64,000 nucleotides of DNA from Deltaproteobacteria bacterium RIFOXYD12_FULL_56_24 (GCA_001799285.1 MGTD01000011.1:809-64808), one strand, 5' to 3'. Shown: positions 50,110 to 58,617, counted from the stretch's first letter. Translations and numbers: made by a program. The notes: a model not told the origin generated them from the sequence alone.

Positions 50110-51258
50110 ATGCAAGAAATCTACTTTGACAACAATGCCTCCACCCCTTTGGCCCCAACGGTGCGGGAGGCCATGTCCCCCTATCTGGCCGAATGGTTCG
50201 GCAATCCGGGCAGTTCCCACCATTTCGGCGAGGCTGCCCGGCGAGGTCTGGAGCTGGCCAGGGAGCAGGTGGCCGGGCTGCTTGGCTGCCATCCGGCTCG
50301 ACTGGTCTTAAACAGCGGCGGCACCGAAGGCAACAACACCGCCATCTTCAGCGCGGTCTGGGCCAATCCCGCGAAAAAGCACATTATCTCGTCGCAGGTC
50401 GAGCACGGCTCGGTGCTGGCGCCACTCGAGTTTCTTGCCGGTCAGGGCTATGAAGTGGAGCTGCTGGGGGTGGACGAAAACGGCGGTCTTGATCTGGAGG
50501 CGCTCAAAAGGGCGATCCGGCCGGACACCGCTCTGGTCTCCCTGATGGGAGCGAACAACGAAACCGGGGTGATCTGGCCGGTTGGCCAGATTGGTGGTAT
50601 CTGCCGGGAGCGGGGGGTGTTGTTTCACTGCGACGCCATCCAGCTGGCCGGCAAGGCACCCATCGCGGCGGAAGCGCTGGAGGTGGATTATCTCACCATC
50701 GCCGGCCATAAACTGCATGGTCCCAAAGGGGCCGGGGCGCTCTATGTCCGTCGCACCGCGCCGTTTACCCCGCTGATCATGGGCTCCGGCCAGGAAAACG
50801 GTCGGCGGGCCGGCACCGAAAACGTCCCCGGCCTCGTCGGCCTCGGGCAGGCCTGCGCGCTGGCCATGGGGGTGGACGAGGCGGCGCATCAGCGGCTGGC
50901 CGCCCTGCGGGATTGTTTGGAGGCCGGGATTATCGCCGTGATCCCCGAGGTGCGAATCAATGGCGCAGCTTCGCCCAGGCTGGTCAACACCACCAACGTC
51001 AGTTTTCGGCATGCGGCCTCGGCCGGACTTATCCAGGATCTCGACGCGGGCGGTATCGCCGTTTCCGCCCATGCCGCCTGTGAGAGCGGCGACCTGGATC
51101 CCTCGCATGTGTTGCGGGCCATGCGGGTGGAGGAATCCTTCCTGCACGGAACCCTGCGCATCAGTCTGAGCCGTTACAATACCGAGGCAGAGGTCGCGTC
51201 CTTGTTGGCCTTTTTGCCGGAAGCAGTAGCCAAATCCAGACAGGGCTTCGCCATGTAA
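50110..51258 (+). CDS. nifS: Cysteine desulfurase, NifS/IscS family
   Basis: Takes sulfur from cysteine for Fe-S assembly. EIYFDNNASTPLAPTVREAM opens the fold, then NPGSSHHFGEAARRG, LNSGGTEGNNTAIFS, PLP lysine in TIAGHKLHGPKGAGALYV, GQENGRRAGTENV and the catalytic Cys in HAACESGDLDPSHVL. Adjacent to nadA, it probably matures the NadA cluster. The stop TAA is made by the first bases of structured element copy 6. Confidence 0.95.
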   Translation: MQEIYFDNNASTPLAPTVREAMSPYLAEWFGNPGSSHHFGEAARRGLELAREQVAGLLGCHPARLVLNSGGTEGNNTAIFSAVWANPAKKHIISSQVEHGSVLAPLEFLAGQGYEVELLGVDENGGLDLEALKRAIRPDTALVSLMGANNETGVIWPVGQIGGICRERGVLFHCDAIQLAGKAPIAAEALEVDYLTIAGHKLHGPKGAGALYVRRTAPFTPLIMGSGQENGRRAGTENVPGLVGLGQACALAMGVDEAAHQRLAALRDCLEAGIIAVIPEVRINGAASPRLVNTTNVSFRHAASAGLIQDLDAGGIAVSAHAACESGDLDPSHVLRAMRVEESFLHGTLRISLSRYNTEAEVASLLAFLPEAVAKSRQGFAM

Positions 51259-51360
51259 ACGTTCAGCAGCACAGCATCTGCTTTGTCATCGGCCTGCTCA
51301 TGTGCAAAAGCACACTTCGCAGACCTCTTTCGCGCATCTGCGGCACGGCTGAACGTTTAT
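51255..51360 (-). repeat. Structured palindromic element, copy 6 (shortest form)
   Basis: Ends GTAAACGTTCAG and CTGAACGTTTAT (12 pairs, one G.U). The inner hairpin is GGCCTGC..ATGTGC-aaaa-GCACAC..GCAGACC, and CAGCATCTGCTTTGTCATC follows the family consensus in reverse. Its first four bases contain the nifS stop codon. Confidence 0.88.
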
Positions 51361-51439
51361 ATTTTAGAGAGTGAGCCACGTTTTTTTGTTTTTGACGAAC
51401 GATTACGTTGCTTCCCAGAAAAAAGAAAAGGAGCGGAGT

Positions 51440-53284
51440 ATGTGCGGAATAGTCGGTTATGTGGGGCAGCGCCATGTCCTGCCCATTCTTCTCGAAGGGT
51501 TGAAGCGTTTGGAGTACCGGGGCTATGATTCCGCCGGGGTGGTGTATGTATACGGCGGCAAGCTCCAGAAGTACCGGGCCGCGGGCAAGCTCGGTCGGCT
51601 CGAGGAGTTGCTGGAGACGGTGCGGGACCGCGACAGCCACATCGGTCTGGGTCATACCCGCTGGGCCACGCACGGAGCGCCTTCCGAGCTCAATGCCCAC
51701 CCGCACTGCGATTGCAGCGGCGACCTGGTGGTGGTGCATAACGGCATCATCGAGAATTATCATGCTCTCCGGGAAGAGCTGAAGGGGAGGGGGCATGTCT
51801 TCCGGTCGGAAACCGACACCGAGGTGTTGGCCCATCTCATCGAGGAGCAGCTCGCCTCCGGCGATCTGGTCAAGGCGGTTCGCCAGGCCTTAAAAAAGGT
51901 CGAAGGCTCCTATGCCATCGGGGTTTTGTGGGCCGGCCAGCCGGACCGGCTGGTGGCGGTGCGGAATCAAAGCCCCCTGGTCCTGGGGCTTGTCGAGGGG
52001 GGAGGCTGTCTTATGGCCTCGGATATTCCCGCCCTGCTTCCCTACACCAATCAGGTGGTTTTTCTTGAGGACGGCGAGCTTGCCGTCCTCAAGCAGGGGG
52101 AGTGGCAGGTACTGAGCCTGGCCAATGGCCGGAAAGTGGTCAAGGAGACCAAGACCATCGAGTGGAACGCAGCCATGGCCGAGAAGGGTGGCTATCGGCA
52201 TTTCATGCTTAAGGAGATCTTCGAACAGCCCCAGGCCATTCTCAATACCTTCCGGGGGCGGCTCGCCCCGGAAACCGGCAGGGTGCAGCTGCCGGAGATA
52301 GGCCTGAGCCCTGCGGAGCTGAAAAAAATCAGCCGTATCTCCCTGGTGGCCTGCGGCACCTCCTGGCATGCGGCCCTGGTGGCCAAATACTGGCTGGAAA
52401 AATGGGTGGGTATCCCGGTGGAGGTGGACATCGCCTCGGAGTTCCGCTACCGCCGGCTGCTGCTGGATGAAACCGTGATGGTGGTACCCATCTCCCAGTC
52501 CGGGGAAACCGCCGACACCCTGGCGGGGTTGCGGCTGGCCAAGAAGATGGGGGCCAAGGTCATCGCCATCTGCAATGTGCTGGGCAGCACCATCACCCGG
52601 GAGGCGCACGGCACGATCTATACCCACGCCGGGCCGGAGATCGGAGTGGCCTCGACCAAGGCCTTCACCTGCCAGCTTACCGCCCTGCTGCTGTTCACCC
52701 TTTTCTTAGGCGATATCCGCAAGACTATTGCCCCCAAGGATCGCAAGGATATCGGCCAGGCCCTCCTCGAGCTGCCCGGCCTCATGGAGCAGGAGATGCC
52801 CCGTTTGCAGGAGGAAACGGCCCGCATTGCCGAGGCCTTTGCCCACAGCCGGGATTTTCTCTATCTGGGCAGGGGGAGCAATTTTCCCATCGCCCTGGAG
52901 GGGGCTTTGAAGCTCAAAGAGATATCGTACATCCACGCCGAAGGTTATGCGGCCGGCGAACTCAAGCATGGACCCATCGCCCTCATCGACCGGGATATGC
53001 CGGTACTGGCCCTGGCCCCCCGGGACAGCGTTTATCAAAAGCTTATTTCCAACGTGGAAGAGGTCAAGGCCCGGAACGGCAGGATCATCCTCGTTGCCAA
53101 TGCGGGCGACAAAAATTGTAAGCGTATCGCCGAGCAGGTGATTACGGTGCCGGTCTGTCACGAGGAGTTGAACCCGATCCTCTTTGTCCTGCCCCTGCAG
53201 CTGCTGGCCTATGAGATTGCCGTTCTCCGCGGCTGCGATGTGGATCAGCCCCGCAACCTGGCCAAGAGCGTTACGGTGGAATAA
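51440..53284 (+). CDS. glmS: Glutamine--fructose-6-phosphate aminotransferase
   Basis: Makes glucosamine-6-phosphate, the entry to UDP-GlcNAc and so also to the PseB substrate. The start at 51440 gives MCGIVGYVGQRH with the N-terminal nucleophile Cys exposed after Met removal; a frame from 51371 would bury it. GAGCGG precedes the ATG. The glutaminase domain includes LGHTRWATHG and HPHCDCSGDLVVVHNGIIENY split over 70-100. Two SIS domains follow (VACGTSWHAAL, VPISQSGETADTL, YLGRGSNFPIALEGALKLKE), ending QPRNLAKSVTVE. The length is 614 residues. Confidence 0.97.
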   Translation: MCGIVGYVGQRHVLPILLEGLKRLEYRGYDSAGVVYVYGGKLQKYRAAGKLGRLEELLETVRDRDSHIGLGHTRWATHGAPSELNAHPHCDCSGDLVVVHNGIIENYHALREELKGRGHVFRSETDTEVLAHLIEEQLASGDLVKAVRQALKKVEGSYAIGVLWAGQPDRLVAVRNQSPLVLGLVEGGGCLMASDIPALLPYTNQVVFLEDGELAVLKQGEWQVLSLANGRKVVKETKTIEWNAAMAEKGGYRHFMLKEIFEQPQAILNTFRGRLAPETGRVQLPEIGLSPAELKKISRISLVACGTSWHAALVAKYWLEKWVGIPVEVDIASEFRYRRLLLDETVMVVPISQSGETADTLAGLRLAKKMGAKVIAICNVLGSTITREAHGTIYTHAGPEIGVASTKAFTCQLTALLLFTLFLGDIRKTIAPKDRKDIGQALLELPGLMEQEMPRLQEETARIAEAFAHSRDFLYLGRGSNFPIALEGALKLKEISYIHAEGYAAGELKHGPIALIDRDMPVLALAPRDSVYQKLISNVEEVKARNGRIILVANAGDKNCKRIAEQVITVPVCHEELNPILFVLPLQLLAYEIAVLRGCDVDQPRNLAKSVTVE

Positions 53285-53309
53285 TAGCTTGTCGGTAAAT
53301 AACTTTTCA

Positions 53310-53467
53310 GTAACTGATCACAAGGTAGGCGACCAAGTGCAGCGCCGTATCCCCAACTGTAAGCGATTGCAGGGTGCGGCAGATGCGCGACAGAGGCCTG
53401 AGAGCTATACATATGGTATGCGAACAGGCCGATAACAAAGCAGATGTCGTGCCCTGTGATCGCTTAC
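53310..53467 (+). repeat. Structured palindromic element, copy 7
   Basis: The core is 53359-53467: GTAAGCGATTGCAGGGTGCGGCA pairs with TGTCGTGCCCTGTGATCGCTTAC over 23 positions, and all five departures are G.U on the plus strand. The inner hairpin is GGCCTG..ATAC-atatg-GTAT..CAGGCC. A decayed left extension starting GTAACTGATCACAAGG at 53310 mirrors the right end, as in copies 4 and 5. The downstream bioH-like frame runs into its right half. Confidence 0.88.
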
Positions 53468-54123
53468 ACTTTTCAGGGCTCGCACCGCTGCCGTACCCCG
53501 CGATCATTTTTCTACCCGGCTGGGGCTTTTCCGGCCAGGTACTCGATTTGGCAGAAAAGCGCTACCCCTGGGCAAGCCCGGCGGCGTTGCTGGATCCGGT
53601 CACCGCTCAGGCGGAGATTCTGGCTTTTCTGGCCGAACGCCAGCTTGCTGCCGTCCAGCTGGTCGGCTGGTCCATGGGCGCTTACCTGGCTTATGATTTT
53701 ACCTGTGCCTTTCCCGAAAAGGTGACGGGTCTGACCCTGCTCGGTATGCGGGGTTCCTGGCCGTCTGCGGAGATCGAGGCCATCCGTCGGGGCCTTGCAA
53801 CCGACCCCGTGGCGTTTATGCGGGATTTTTACCGGAAAAGCCTGCTGGGCTATAAAGAAGAAGCCCGGCGGTTTGTGGCCGACCAGCAGGAGGCGCTGCT
53901 GGCATCTCTGGACTTGCGGATTCTTGGCCGGGGTCTCGATTATCTGGGCCAATGGCGTTTGTCGGAACGCGGGGTGCAATGCCCGGTTTTCTGTTGGCAT
54001 GGGCGGCGGGATATCATCGCGCCGGTGGCGGAGCAGGCCGTGATCCCCGGAGTCCGGGGCATCATCATCGAGCATGGCGGGCATGCCCTTTTTTTCGATC
54101 GGGAGTTTGCCGCAGGTGACTGA
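53449..54123 (+). CDS. bioH: Alpha/beta hydrolase, BioH-like pimeloyl-ACP methyl ester esterase
   Basis: The hydrolase core reads AIIFLPGWGFSGQVLDLAEK, the nucleophile Ser in VQLVGWSMGAYLAYDF, the acid in FCWHGRRDIIAP and the His in IIEHGGHALFFDRE. Position before bioC and bioD makes it the esterase that removes the BioC methyl group. The start is uncertain: GTG at 53449 gives 224 residues; in-frame ATGs at 53413 and 53374 lie deeper in structured element copy 7. None has a clear ribosome site. Either way the first codons come from the repeat. Confidence 0.85.
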   Translation: MPCDRLHFSGLAPLPYPAIIFLPGWGFSGQVLDLAEKRYPWASPAALLDPVTAQAEILAFLAERQLAAVQLVGWSMGAYLAYDFTCAFPEKVTGLTLLGMRGSWPSAEIEAIRRGLATDPVAFMRDFYRKSLLGYKEEARRFVADQQEALLASLDLRILGRGLDYLGQWRLSERGVQCPVFCWHGRRDIIAPVAEQAVIPGVRGIIIEHGGHALFFDREFAAGD

Positions 54124-54895
54124 ACTCGGCAAGCAAAGAATCCGGCATCGTTTTTCCCGCGCCGCCGAAACCTATGACGCCCATGCCGAGGTGCAGAAGG
54201 ATCTGGCGCTCCGCCTGCTTCGGGAGCTTCCCGAGAGCGGCAACGTGGCACGCATTCTGGAGATCGGCTGCGGCACCGGGCACTTCACCGCGCTTCTTGC
54301 CGGACGATACCCCGAGGCCCAAATCATTGCCCTTGATTTCGCCGAAGGCATGGCGCACCTGGCCGGAAAACGGCTGGCCGACAAGGAGCATGTCTCCATC
54401 CTCTGTGAAGAAGGGGAGCGGTTCCTGGCCGCCTGCCCCACCACCTTTGATTTGATCTGCGCCAATTCCACCCTGCAATGGTTTGATGACCTGGGTGCGG
54501 CCCTGAGGCAGATCGGCCGCCTGCTTTCCGGCCAGGGATGTTTTGCCGGGGTTTTGTTCGGCCCCCGGACCTTCACCGAGCTGGCCCATGGATTGAGCGG
54601 GATCTTTGGCCAGGAGGTGCGCCTGCCGCCCCATGAATTTCCCGCCGAAGAGAAGCTGGCGGACCTGCTGGGGGAGAGCTTTTCCCGTTTTGTCGTGCAG
54701 GAAGAAAGCAGGGTCAAAAAATACGAGTCACTTCTTGCCTTGCTGGATCATATCCGCAAAACCGGCACCGCCGGGGGCCGGCTGCCGGCCGCCTTGACCA
54801 GGGGAAGGCTGCGGCAGCTTGACGCCTGGTTTCAGGCAACCCACGGCGGGTATCCCGCCACCTATCAGGCCTTTGTCGTCAGGGGGGAGAAATGA
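54116..54895 (+). CDS. bioC: Malonyl-[ACP] O-methyltransferase (BioC)
   Basis: Methylates malonyl-ACP to start pimelate synthesis. GKQRIRHRFSRAAETYDAHAEVQ is the BioC-type N-terminus, then ILEIGCGTGHFTALLAGRYP, IIALDFAEGMAHLA, DLICANSTLQWFDD and LLSGQGCFAGVLFGPRTFTEL. The GTG at 54116 (eight-base overlap with bioH) is preferred, since the frame before it re-reads the bioH end. Confidence 0.92.
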   Translation: MTELGKQRIRHRFSRAAETYDAHAEVQKDLALRLLRELPESGNVARILEIGCGTGHFTALLAGRYPEAQIIALDFAEGMAHLAGKRLADKEHVSILCEEGERFLAACPTTFDLICANSTLQWFDDLGAALRQIGRLLSGQGCFAGVLFGPRTFTELAHGLSGIFGQEVRLPPHEFPAEEKLADLLGESFSRFVVQEESRVKKYESLLALLDHIRKTGTAGGRLPAALTRGRLRQLDAWFQATHGGYPATYQAFVVRGEK

Positions 54896-55581
54896 GCGGG
54901 ATATTTGTCGCCGGCACGGACACCAATGTGGGCAAGACCCATGTCTGCGGATTGCTGCTGGATTTTCTCCTTAAAGAGGAAATCCAGGCCGGCTATCAGA
55001 AATGGGTGGCGACCGGGCCGGAATTTCCGCCGGCTGATTTGGCGGCCTGCCTGCGCATGGCGCAACTGCCTCTGGTCCCTGAGCTGGTCGGCACTCAGGT
55101 GGTTTATCATTTCCCCCTGCCCGCCTCTCCCCATTTCGCCGCCGAACGGGCGGGGACGGTTATCGACCCGGCACTGATCCGTGCCCGGTATCAGGAGAGG
55201 CTGGCCAGCCATGAGCTGCTTATTGTCGAGGGGGTTGGCGGCTTGCTGGTGCCGCTGAACCGGGCGCTGCTGCTGGTGGATCTGCTGGGGCAGCTCAAGA
55301 TTCCCACCCTGCTGGTGGCGACGAGCGGCCTTGGCACCATCAATCATACCCTGCTAAGTCTGGAGGCCCTGCGGTACCGGGATATCGAGGTTCTGGGGGT
55401 GGTGTTTTCCGATGCCGAGCCGGAGGAAGATGAGGCGTTGGTTGAGGATAATATGCGGACCATCGCCAACTTGGGACAGGTGCGGGTTTTCGGCCGTCTA
55501 CGGCGCTGCCTTGATCCTGCCGGGGCTCGTTCTGATTTTGCCCCGATCGGTCTGGCGATTGCCAAGGCCCTGGGGCGGTGA
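54892..55581 (+). CDS. bioD: Dethiobiotin synthetase
   Basis: ATP-dependent ureido ring closure in biotin synthesis. The P-loop is GIFVAGTDTNVGKTHVCGLLL at residues 3-23, the substrate Lys is in GYQKWVATGPE, then VEGVGGLLVPLNRALLLVDLL and LVATSGLGTINHTLL. Overlaps bioC by four bases. bioA, bioB and bioF are not in the window. Confidence 0.94.
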   Translation: MSGIFVAGTDTNVGKTHVCGLLLDFLLKEEIQAGYQKWVATGPEFPPADLAACLRMAQLPLVPELVGTQVVYHFPLPASPHFAAERAGTVIDPALIRARYQERLASHELLIVEGVGGLLVPLNRALLLVDLLGQLKIPTLLVATSGLGTINHTLLSLEALRYRDIEVLGVVFSDAEPEEDEALVEDNMRTIANLGQVRVFGRLRRCLDPAGARSDFAPIGLAIAKALGR

Positions 55582-55606
55582 TTGCCGGATAGCAGTGCTT
55601 ATTTTC

Positions 55607-55840
55607 GTAAGCGATCACAGGGCACCACATGTTGTCGGCACTTCTGCCGACGATTGACAGCGGCGATCGGTCCGGCTCACGTACAAAAGTACGCGTCGCC
55701 AGCCCGCTTGCCGCAACCTGCGGCACCCTGTGGCCGCTTTTAGCTGAGTTGAGCAGCTTGTCTGCTCAAAACGAAACTTATACCCGAAGGGTGATTCCGT
55801 GGTTATTTGACCTTTGTGGGCTTATCCCGTGGTTGGTTAC
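55607..55840 (-). repeat. Structured palindromic element, copy 8 (long form)
   Basis: Nearly identical in plan to copy 1: left GTAAGCGATCACAGGGCACC, hairpin GTCGGC-acttct-GCCGAC, hairpin GGCGATCGG..GTAC-aaaa-GTAC..GTCGCC, right core arm GGTGCCGCAGG-type in reverse, then AGCTG/CAGCT and ACCC-gaa-GGGT hairpins and the end CCCGTGGTTGGTTAC. Oriented minus. It fills the gap between bioD (+) and the DUF2892 gene (-), whose stop codon is the next base. Confidence 0.9.
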
Positions 55841-56059
55841 TTATTTCCGGCAGCAACCCTGGCCGGGACGGTTTTCCGGTACTCCAAGTTTCTTGAGGAT
55901 GGTGGCCAGCGGGCAGAATTTGCTGAAGCCGTACTGGAGAAGGTTGGCTCCGACAAAGGCGGTGAAGAAATACCAGTAGGGATGCAGCCAGGTTCCCAGA
56001 GCCAGGCTGAGCAGGATGAAAGCGCCGGCAAGTACATGAACCCAGTCCGTGACGATCAT
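55841..56059 (-). CDS. DUF2892 (YgaP-type) inner-membrane protein
   Basis: A 72-residue protein with two transmembrane stretches (WVHVLAGAFILLSLALGTWL and YWYFFTAFVGANLLQYGFS) and the FCPLATILKKLGV motif of DUF2892, the membrane part of rhodanese YgaP. Here there is no rhodanese domain. It follows an ArsR gene by 30 bases and is probably under its control. Confidence 0.9.
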   Translation of the reverse strand: MIVTDWVHVLAGAFILLSLALGTWLHPYWYFFTAFVGANLLQYGFSKFCPLATILKKLGVPENRPGQGCCRK

Positions 56060-56089
56060 GGTGAAATTTCCTTGGTGAGGTGGCGGGGA

Positions 56090-56377
56090 TCAGGCATCTT
56101 CGCAGAAAAGTTCCCGCATGGTTTTGATCAGCTCGGTCACCCGCCCTTCCGAAATTCGGTTGTAGATGAAATTCGCATCCTTGCGGTAGGTGATGATTCC
56201 CTGGTTGCGGAGGATGGAGAGATGCTGGGAAACATTGGCATTGGTGGTATGGACCTCCTTGTGGAGATCGCCCACGGTCATTTCCGTGTCCTGCAACAGG
56301 CAGAGGATCTTCAGGCGGATGGGATGTGACATGGTCTTCAGGAGTCTGGCGATATCATCAATATGGTTGTCCTGCAT
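56090..56377 (-). CDS. ArsR-family transcriptional regulator
   Basis: A 95-residue winged helix: LLKTMSHPIRLKILCLLQ, MTVGDLHKEVHTTNANVSQHLSILRNQGII (recognition helix) and ITYRKDANFIYNRISEGRV. It has only two cysteines, C26 in helix 2 and C92 near the end, not a CxC metal site. Two spaced Cys beside a DUF2892 gene recall sulfide- or persulfide-sensing BigR/SqrR repressors; inferred. Confidence 0.92.
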   Translation of the reverse strand: MQDNHIDDIARLLKTMSHPIRLKILCLLQDTEMTVGDLHKEVHTTNANVSQHLSILRNQGIITYRKDANFIYNRISEGRVTELIKTMRELFCEDA

Positions 56378-56470
56378 GAAGTCGTTTCCTTGCCTGAGAT
56401 TAAGCTGTGAATTTAGGCGGGATCTTCCGGTCTGTAAACAGAAAAATTAGCCCTTTTTGTTTTCTTTCCG

Positions 56471-57448
56471 TCAATGGACCAGGCGGGATACTCCGACCAT
56501 CTCGGTGCGGCTGTGCAATTGGGTCTGATATCGGCGCAGGGCCTCCACCGTGGCCGGATAAGGGTGGCCGACGCCCACGGCCTGGCCATGCTCCCCGGCC
56601 AGCTGAATTAAAAGGTCAAGCTGGGTCATGATTTTATCAGGGCTCTGGTCGTTATCGAGAAAAACGGTGCGGCGTTCGGTTTTTATTCCCATTGTCCGGG
56701 CAAGATCGTAGGCCATGCTCCGGGTGGCGGTCACGCTGTCCAGGAAAAAGAGGTTGCGCTCCCGCACCAGGGAAAGCAGGGTCCGCATGGCCTGGGGATC
56801 GGCGGTAAAGCGGGAGCCCATGTGATTGCTGACCCCGATGGCCTTGGGGACCTCCCGCAGGTCTTCCTGGAAGAGGGCGGTCATGGTTTCCGGGTCCATG
56901 GCCGTGGTCAGGGCGCCGGGGCCGGGATTCCATTTCGGGTCCACGGGTTCAAGGGGAAGGTGCAGGAGGATGTCGCGTCCCCTGGCTTGGGCCTCTTTTT
57001 GCAGCTCTTCGGAAAAAGGGGTGAAGGGCAGGAAAGCGAAGGAGAGGGGAAGGTCGAGGGCGATTAGGGCCTTGCCGGTATTTTGCCTATAGCCCATATC
57101 GTCGATGACGATGGCGACAAGGGGCCTGTCCGAAAGAGAAGTTCCCCCCGGCTTTTTGGGGTGGCTTGCGATAGGTGGCGCCTGATGGGGCAGGGCGGGC
57201 TCCTCATAGAGCGGAACCTGCCGGTTTGGCAGGGGTTTGCCCTCCTGCGGCAAGGGCTTTTTCTTGGCCTGTCCGCTCAGCTGGGGTATCGGGGGTTTCG
57301 GGGACATGCCGGGATAGAGCAGCATGAAATAAACGCCGGCGGCCAAGGTCGCGGCTACAAAAAGAAAAAGGGAGAAGAGGCCAAGCCGGGATCCCCACTT
57401 TTTTATCGTGCGTTTTGGGGCTGGTTTTTTAGAGGAAGCCTTGGGCAT
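56471..57448 (-). CDS. yibQ: Divergent polysaccharide deacetylase (YibQ/DUF610)
   Basis: A basic N-terminus and one transmembrane anchor (LGLFSLFLFVAATLAAGVYF), a proline-rich linker (about residues 50-110), then the deacetylase-like barrel: LVAIVIDDMGYRQNTGKALI, LSFAFLPFTPFS, ILLHLPLEP, GVSNHMGSRFTAD with the His, and VGVGHPYPATVEAL. A periplasmic role in envelope or cell-wall handling is typical. Two bases separate it from the ispB stop. Confidence 0.93.
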   Translation of the reverse strand: MPKASSKKPAPKRTIKKWGSRLGLFSLFLFVAATLAAGVYFMLLYPGMSPKPPIPQLSGQAKKKPLPQEGKPLPNRQVPLYEEPALPHQAPPIASHPKKPGGTSLSDRPLVAIVIDDMGYRQNTGKALIALDLPLSFAFLPFTPFSEELQKEAQARGRDILLHLPLEPVDPKWNPGPGALTTAMDPETMTALFQEDLREVPKAIGVSNHMGSRFTADPQAMRTLLSLVRERNLFFLDSVTATRSMAYDLARTMGIKTERRTVFLDNDQSPDKIMTQLDLLIQLAGEHGQAVGVGHPYPATVEALRRYQTQLHSRTEMVGVSRLVH

Positions 57449-57450
57449 GC

Positions 57451-58428
57451 CTATTTATCTCGGCTCAGAACATAATGAGCCAGCCCGGTCAGGGGTTGCT
57501 TTGCCGGGGCTTCGGCGAAGATGGCCAGACCGGCCAGGGCTTCGCCGAGTAGCGCTTCGGCCTGCGCCCTGGCTAGGGAAAATCCCTCATACCGCGTGAT
57601 AAGGCCATGGACCAGGGCCAGCTCTCGGCTGCGCTCCTGCTGCGTTGCCTTGAGCAGCCCGGTAAGCACCTCTTGGTCCCTGGCGTCAGCCAGGGCCAGG
57701 GTCTTGATCAGGGGCAGGGTCATCTTGCCCTCCTGGAAATCGTTGCCCACCGCCTTGCCGGTTTTCGCCGGGTCTCCCAGATAATCCAGCAGGTCGTCAA
57801 CGATCTGAAAGGCTAAGCCCAGGTTGGTTCCGTAGGTGCGCAGGGCGAGCCGCTGCTCGGCGGTCCCCTGGTTGTGGGCAATTCCCGCCTCGCAGGCCGC
57901 GGCAATGAGGGCAGCGGTTTTGCCCCGCAGAACCTGAAAATAATTTTCCTCGGAGGTGAGGATCTCGTGCGCATTGCGCAACTGCAAGAATTCCGACTCG
58001 ACCATCGCTGCGGTGGCGCGGCCGATCAGGGCCATGGCCGCCGGGCCGCCCACCTCGCTGGCCAGAGCCATGGCATGGGCATGGAGATAATCCCCGGCCA
58101 GGATGACCGGCTCCATCCCCCAGATGGTGTTGGCGGTTTCCGCACCGCGCCGCAGGATGGCATGGTCGATAACATCGTCGTGCAGCAGGCTGGCCGCGTG
58201 GAGATACTCAAAGGCGATAGCCAGCCGCGCGGTGTCGGCGGGCGGAGTCCCGATCAGGCCTGCGGCCAGCAGGGTCAGCAGGGGGCGGATGCGTTTGCCG
58301 CCCTGGAAGATGGCGTGGTGGATGATCTCCGCCAGCAGCGGACTTTCGATGATCGCCAGATCCTCTTTCATCACCACGTCAATCACGGCCCCTTTTTCTT
58401 TAAGGGCCGCAAGCAGCTCAACGTTGTT
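57451..58428 (-). CDS. ispB: All-trans polyprenyl diphosphate synthase
   Basis: Makes the long isoprenoid tail of quinones. The first Asp-rich motif is LLHDDVIDHAILRRG near residue 83, the second is FQIVDDLLDYLGDPAKTGK near 215, with GGKRIRPLLTLL near 45. The 325-residue start at 58428 is set by GGAGGAAA seven bases upstream; the frame extends to 58458 without need. Confidence 0.95.
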   Translation of the reverse strand, partial: NNVELLAALKEKGAVIDVVMKEDLAIIESPLLAEIIHHAIFQGGKRIRPLLTLLAAGLIGTPPADTARLAIAFEYLHAASLLHDDVIDHAILRRGAETANTIWGMEPVILAGDYLHAHAMALASEVGGPAAMALIGRATAAMVESEFLQLRNAHEILTSEENYFQVLRGKTAALIAAACEAGIAHNQGTAEQRLALRTYGTNLGLAFQIVDDLLDYLGDPAKTGKAVGNDFQEGKMTLPLIKTLALADARDQEVLTGLLKATQQERSRELALVHGLITRYEGFSLARAQAEALLGEALAGLAIFAEAPAKQPLTGLAHYVLSRDK

Positions 58429-58488
58429 CATGGCGTTTCCTCCGTAATCATTTCCCATGGAAGCAAAATTTTTGGTAGCCTTGGGATG

Positions 58489-58617
58489 GTAGCCGTTTAG
58501 CAGTGCCGCAGATGCGCGGAAGAGGTCGGTGAAGTGTGCTGTTGCACATGAGCCGGCCGATGACTGTCAATCATCGGCGGCAGCGCCGATAACGCAGATG
58601 TACTGCTGGATGGCTAC
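58489..58617 (+). repeat. Structured palindromic element, copy 9
   Basis: Ends GTAGCCGTTTAGCAGT and ACTGCTGGATGGCTAC: 16 pairs, all three departures G.U on the plus strand. The inner hairpins are GGTCGG..GTGTGC-tgtt-GCACAT..CCGGCC and ATCGGC-ggcagc-GCCGAT, giving a three-way-junction plan. The dinG stop codon (TAG, minus strand) lies in its right end. It sits between dinG and ispB. Confidence 0.88.
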
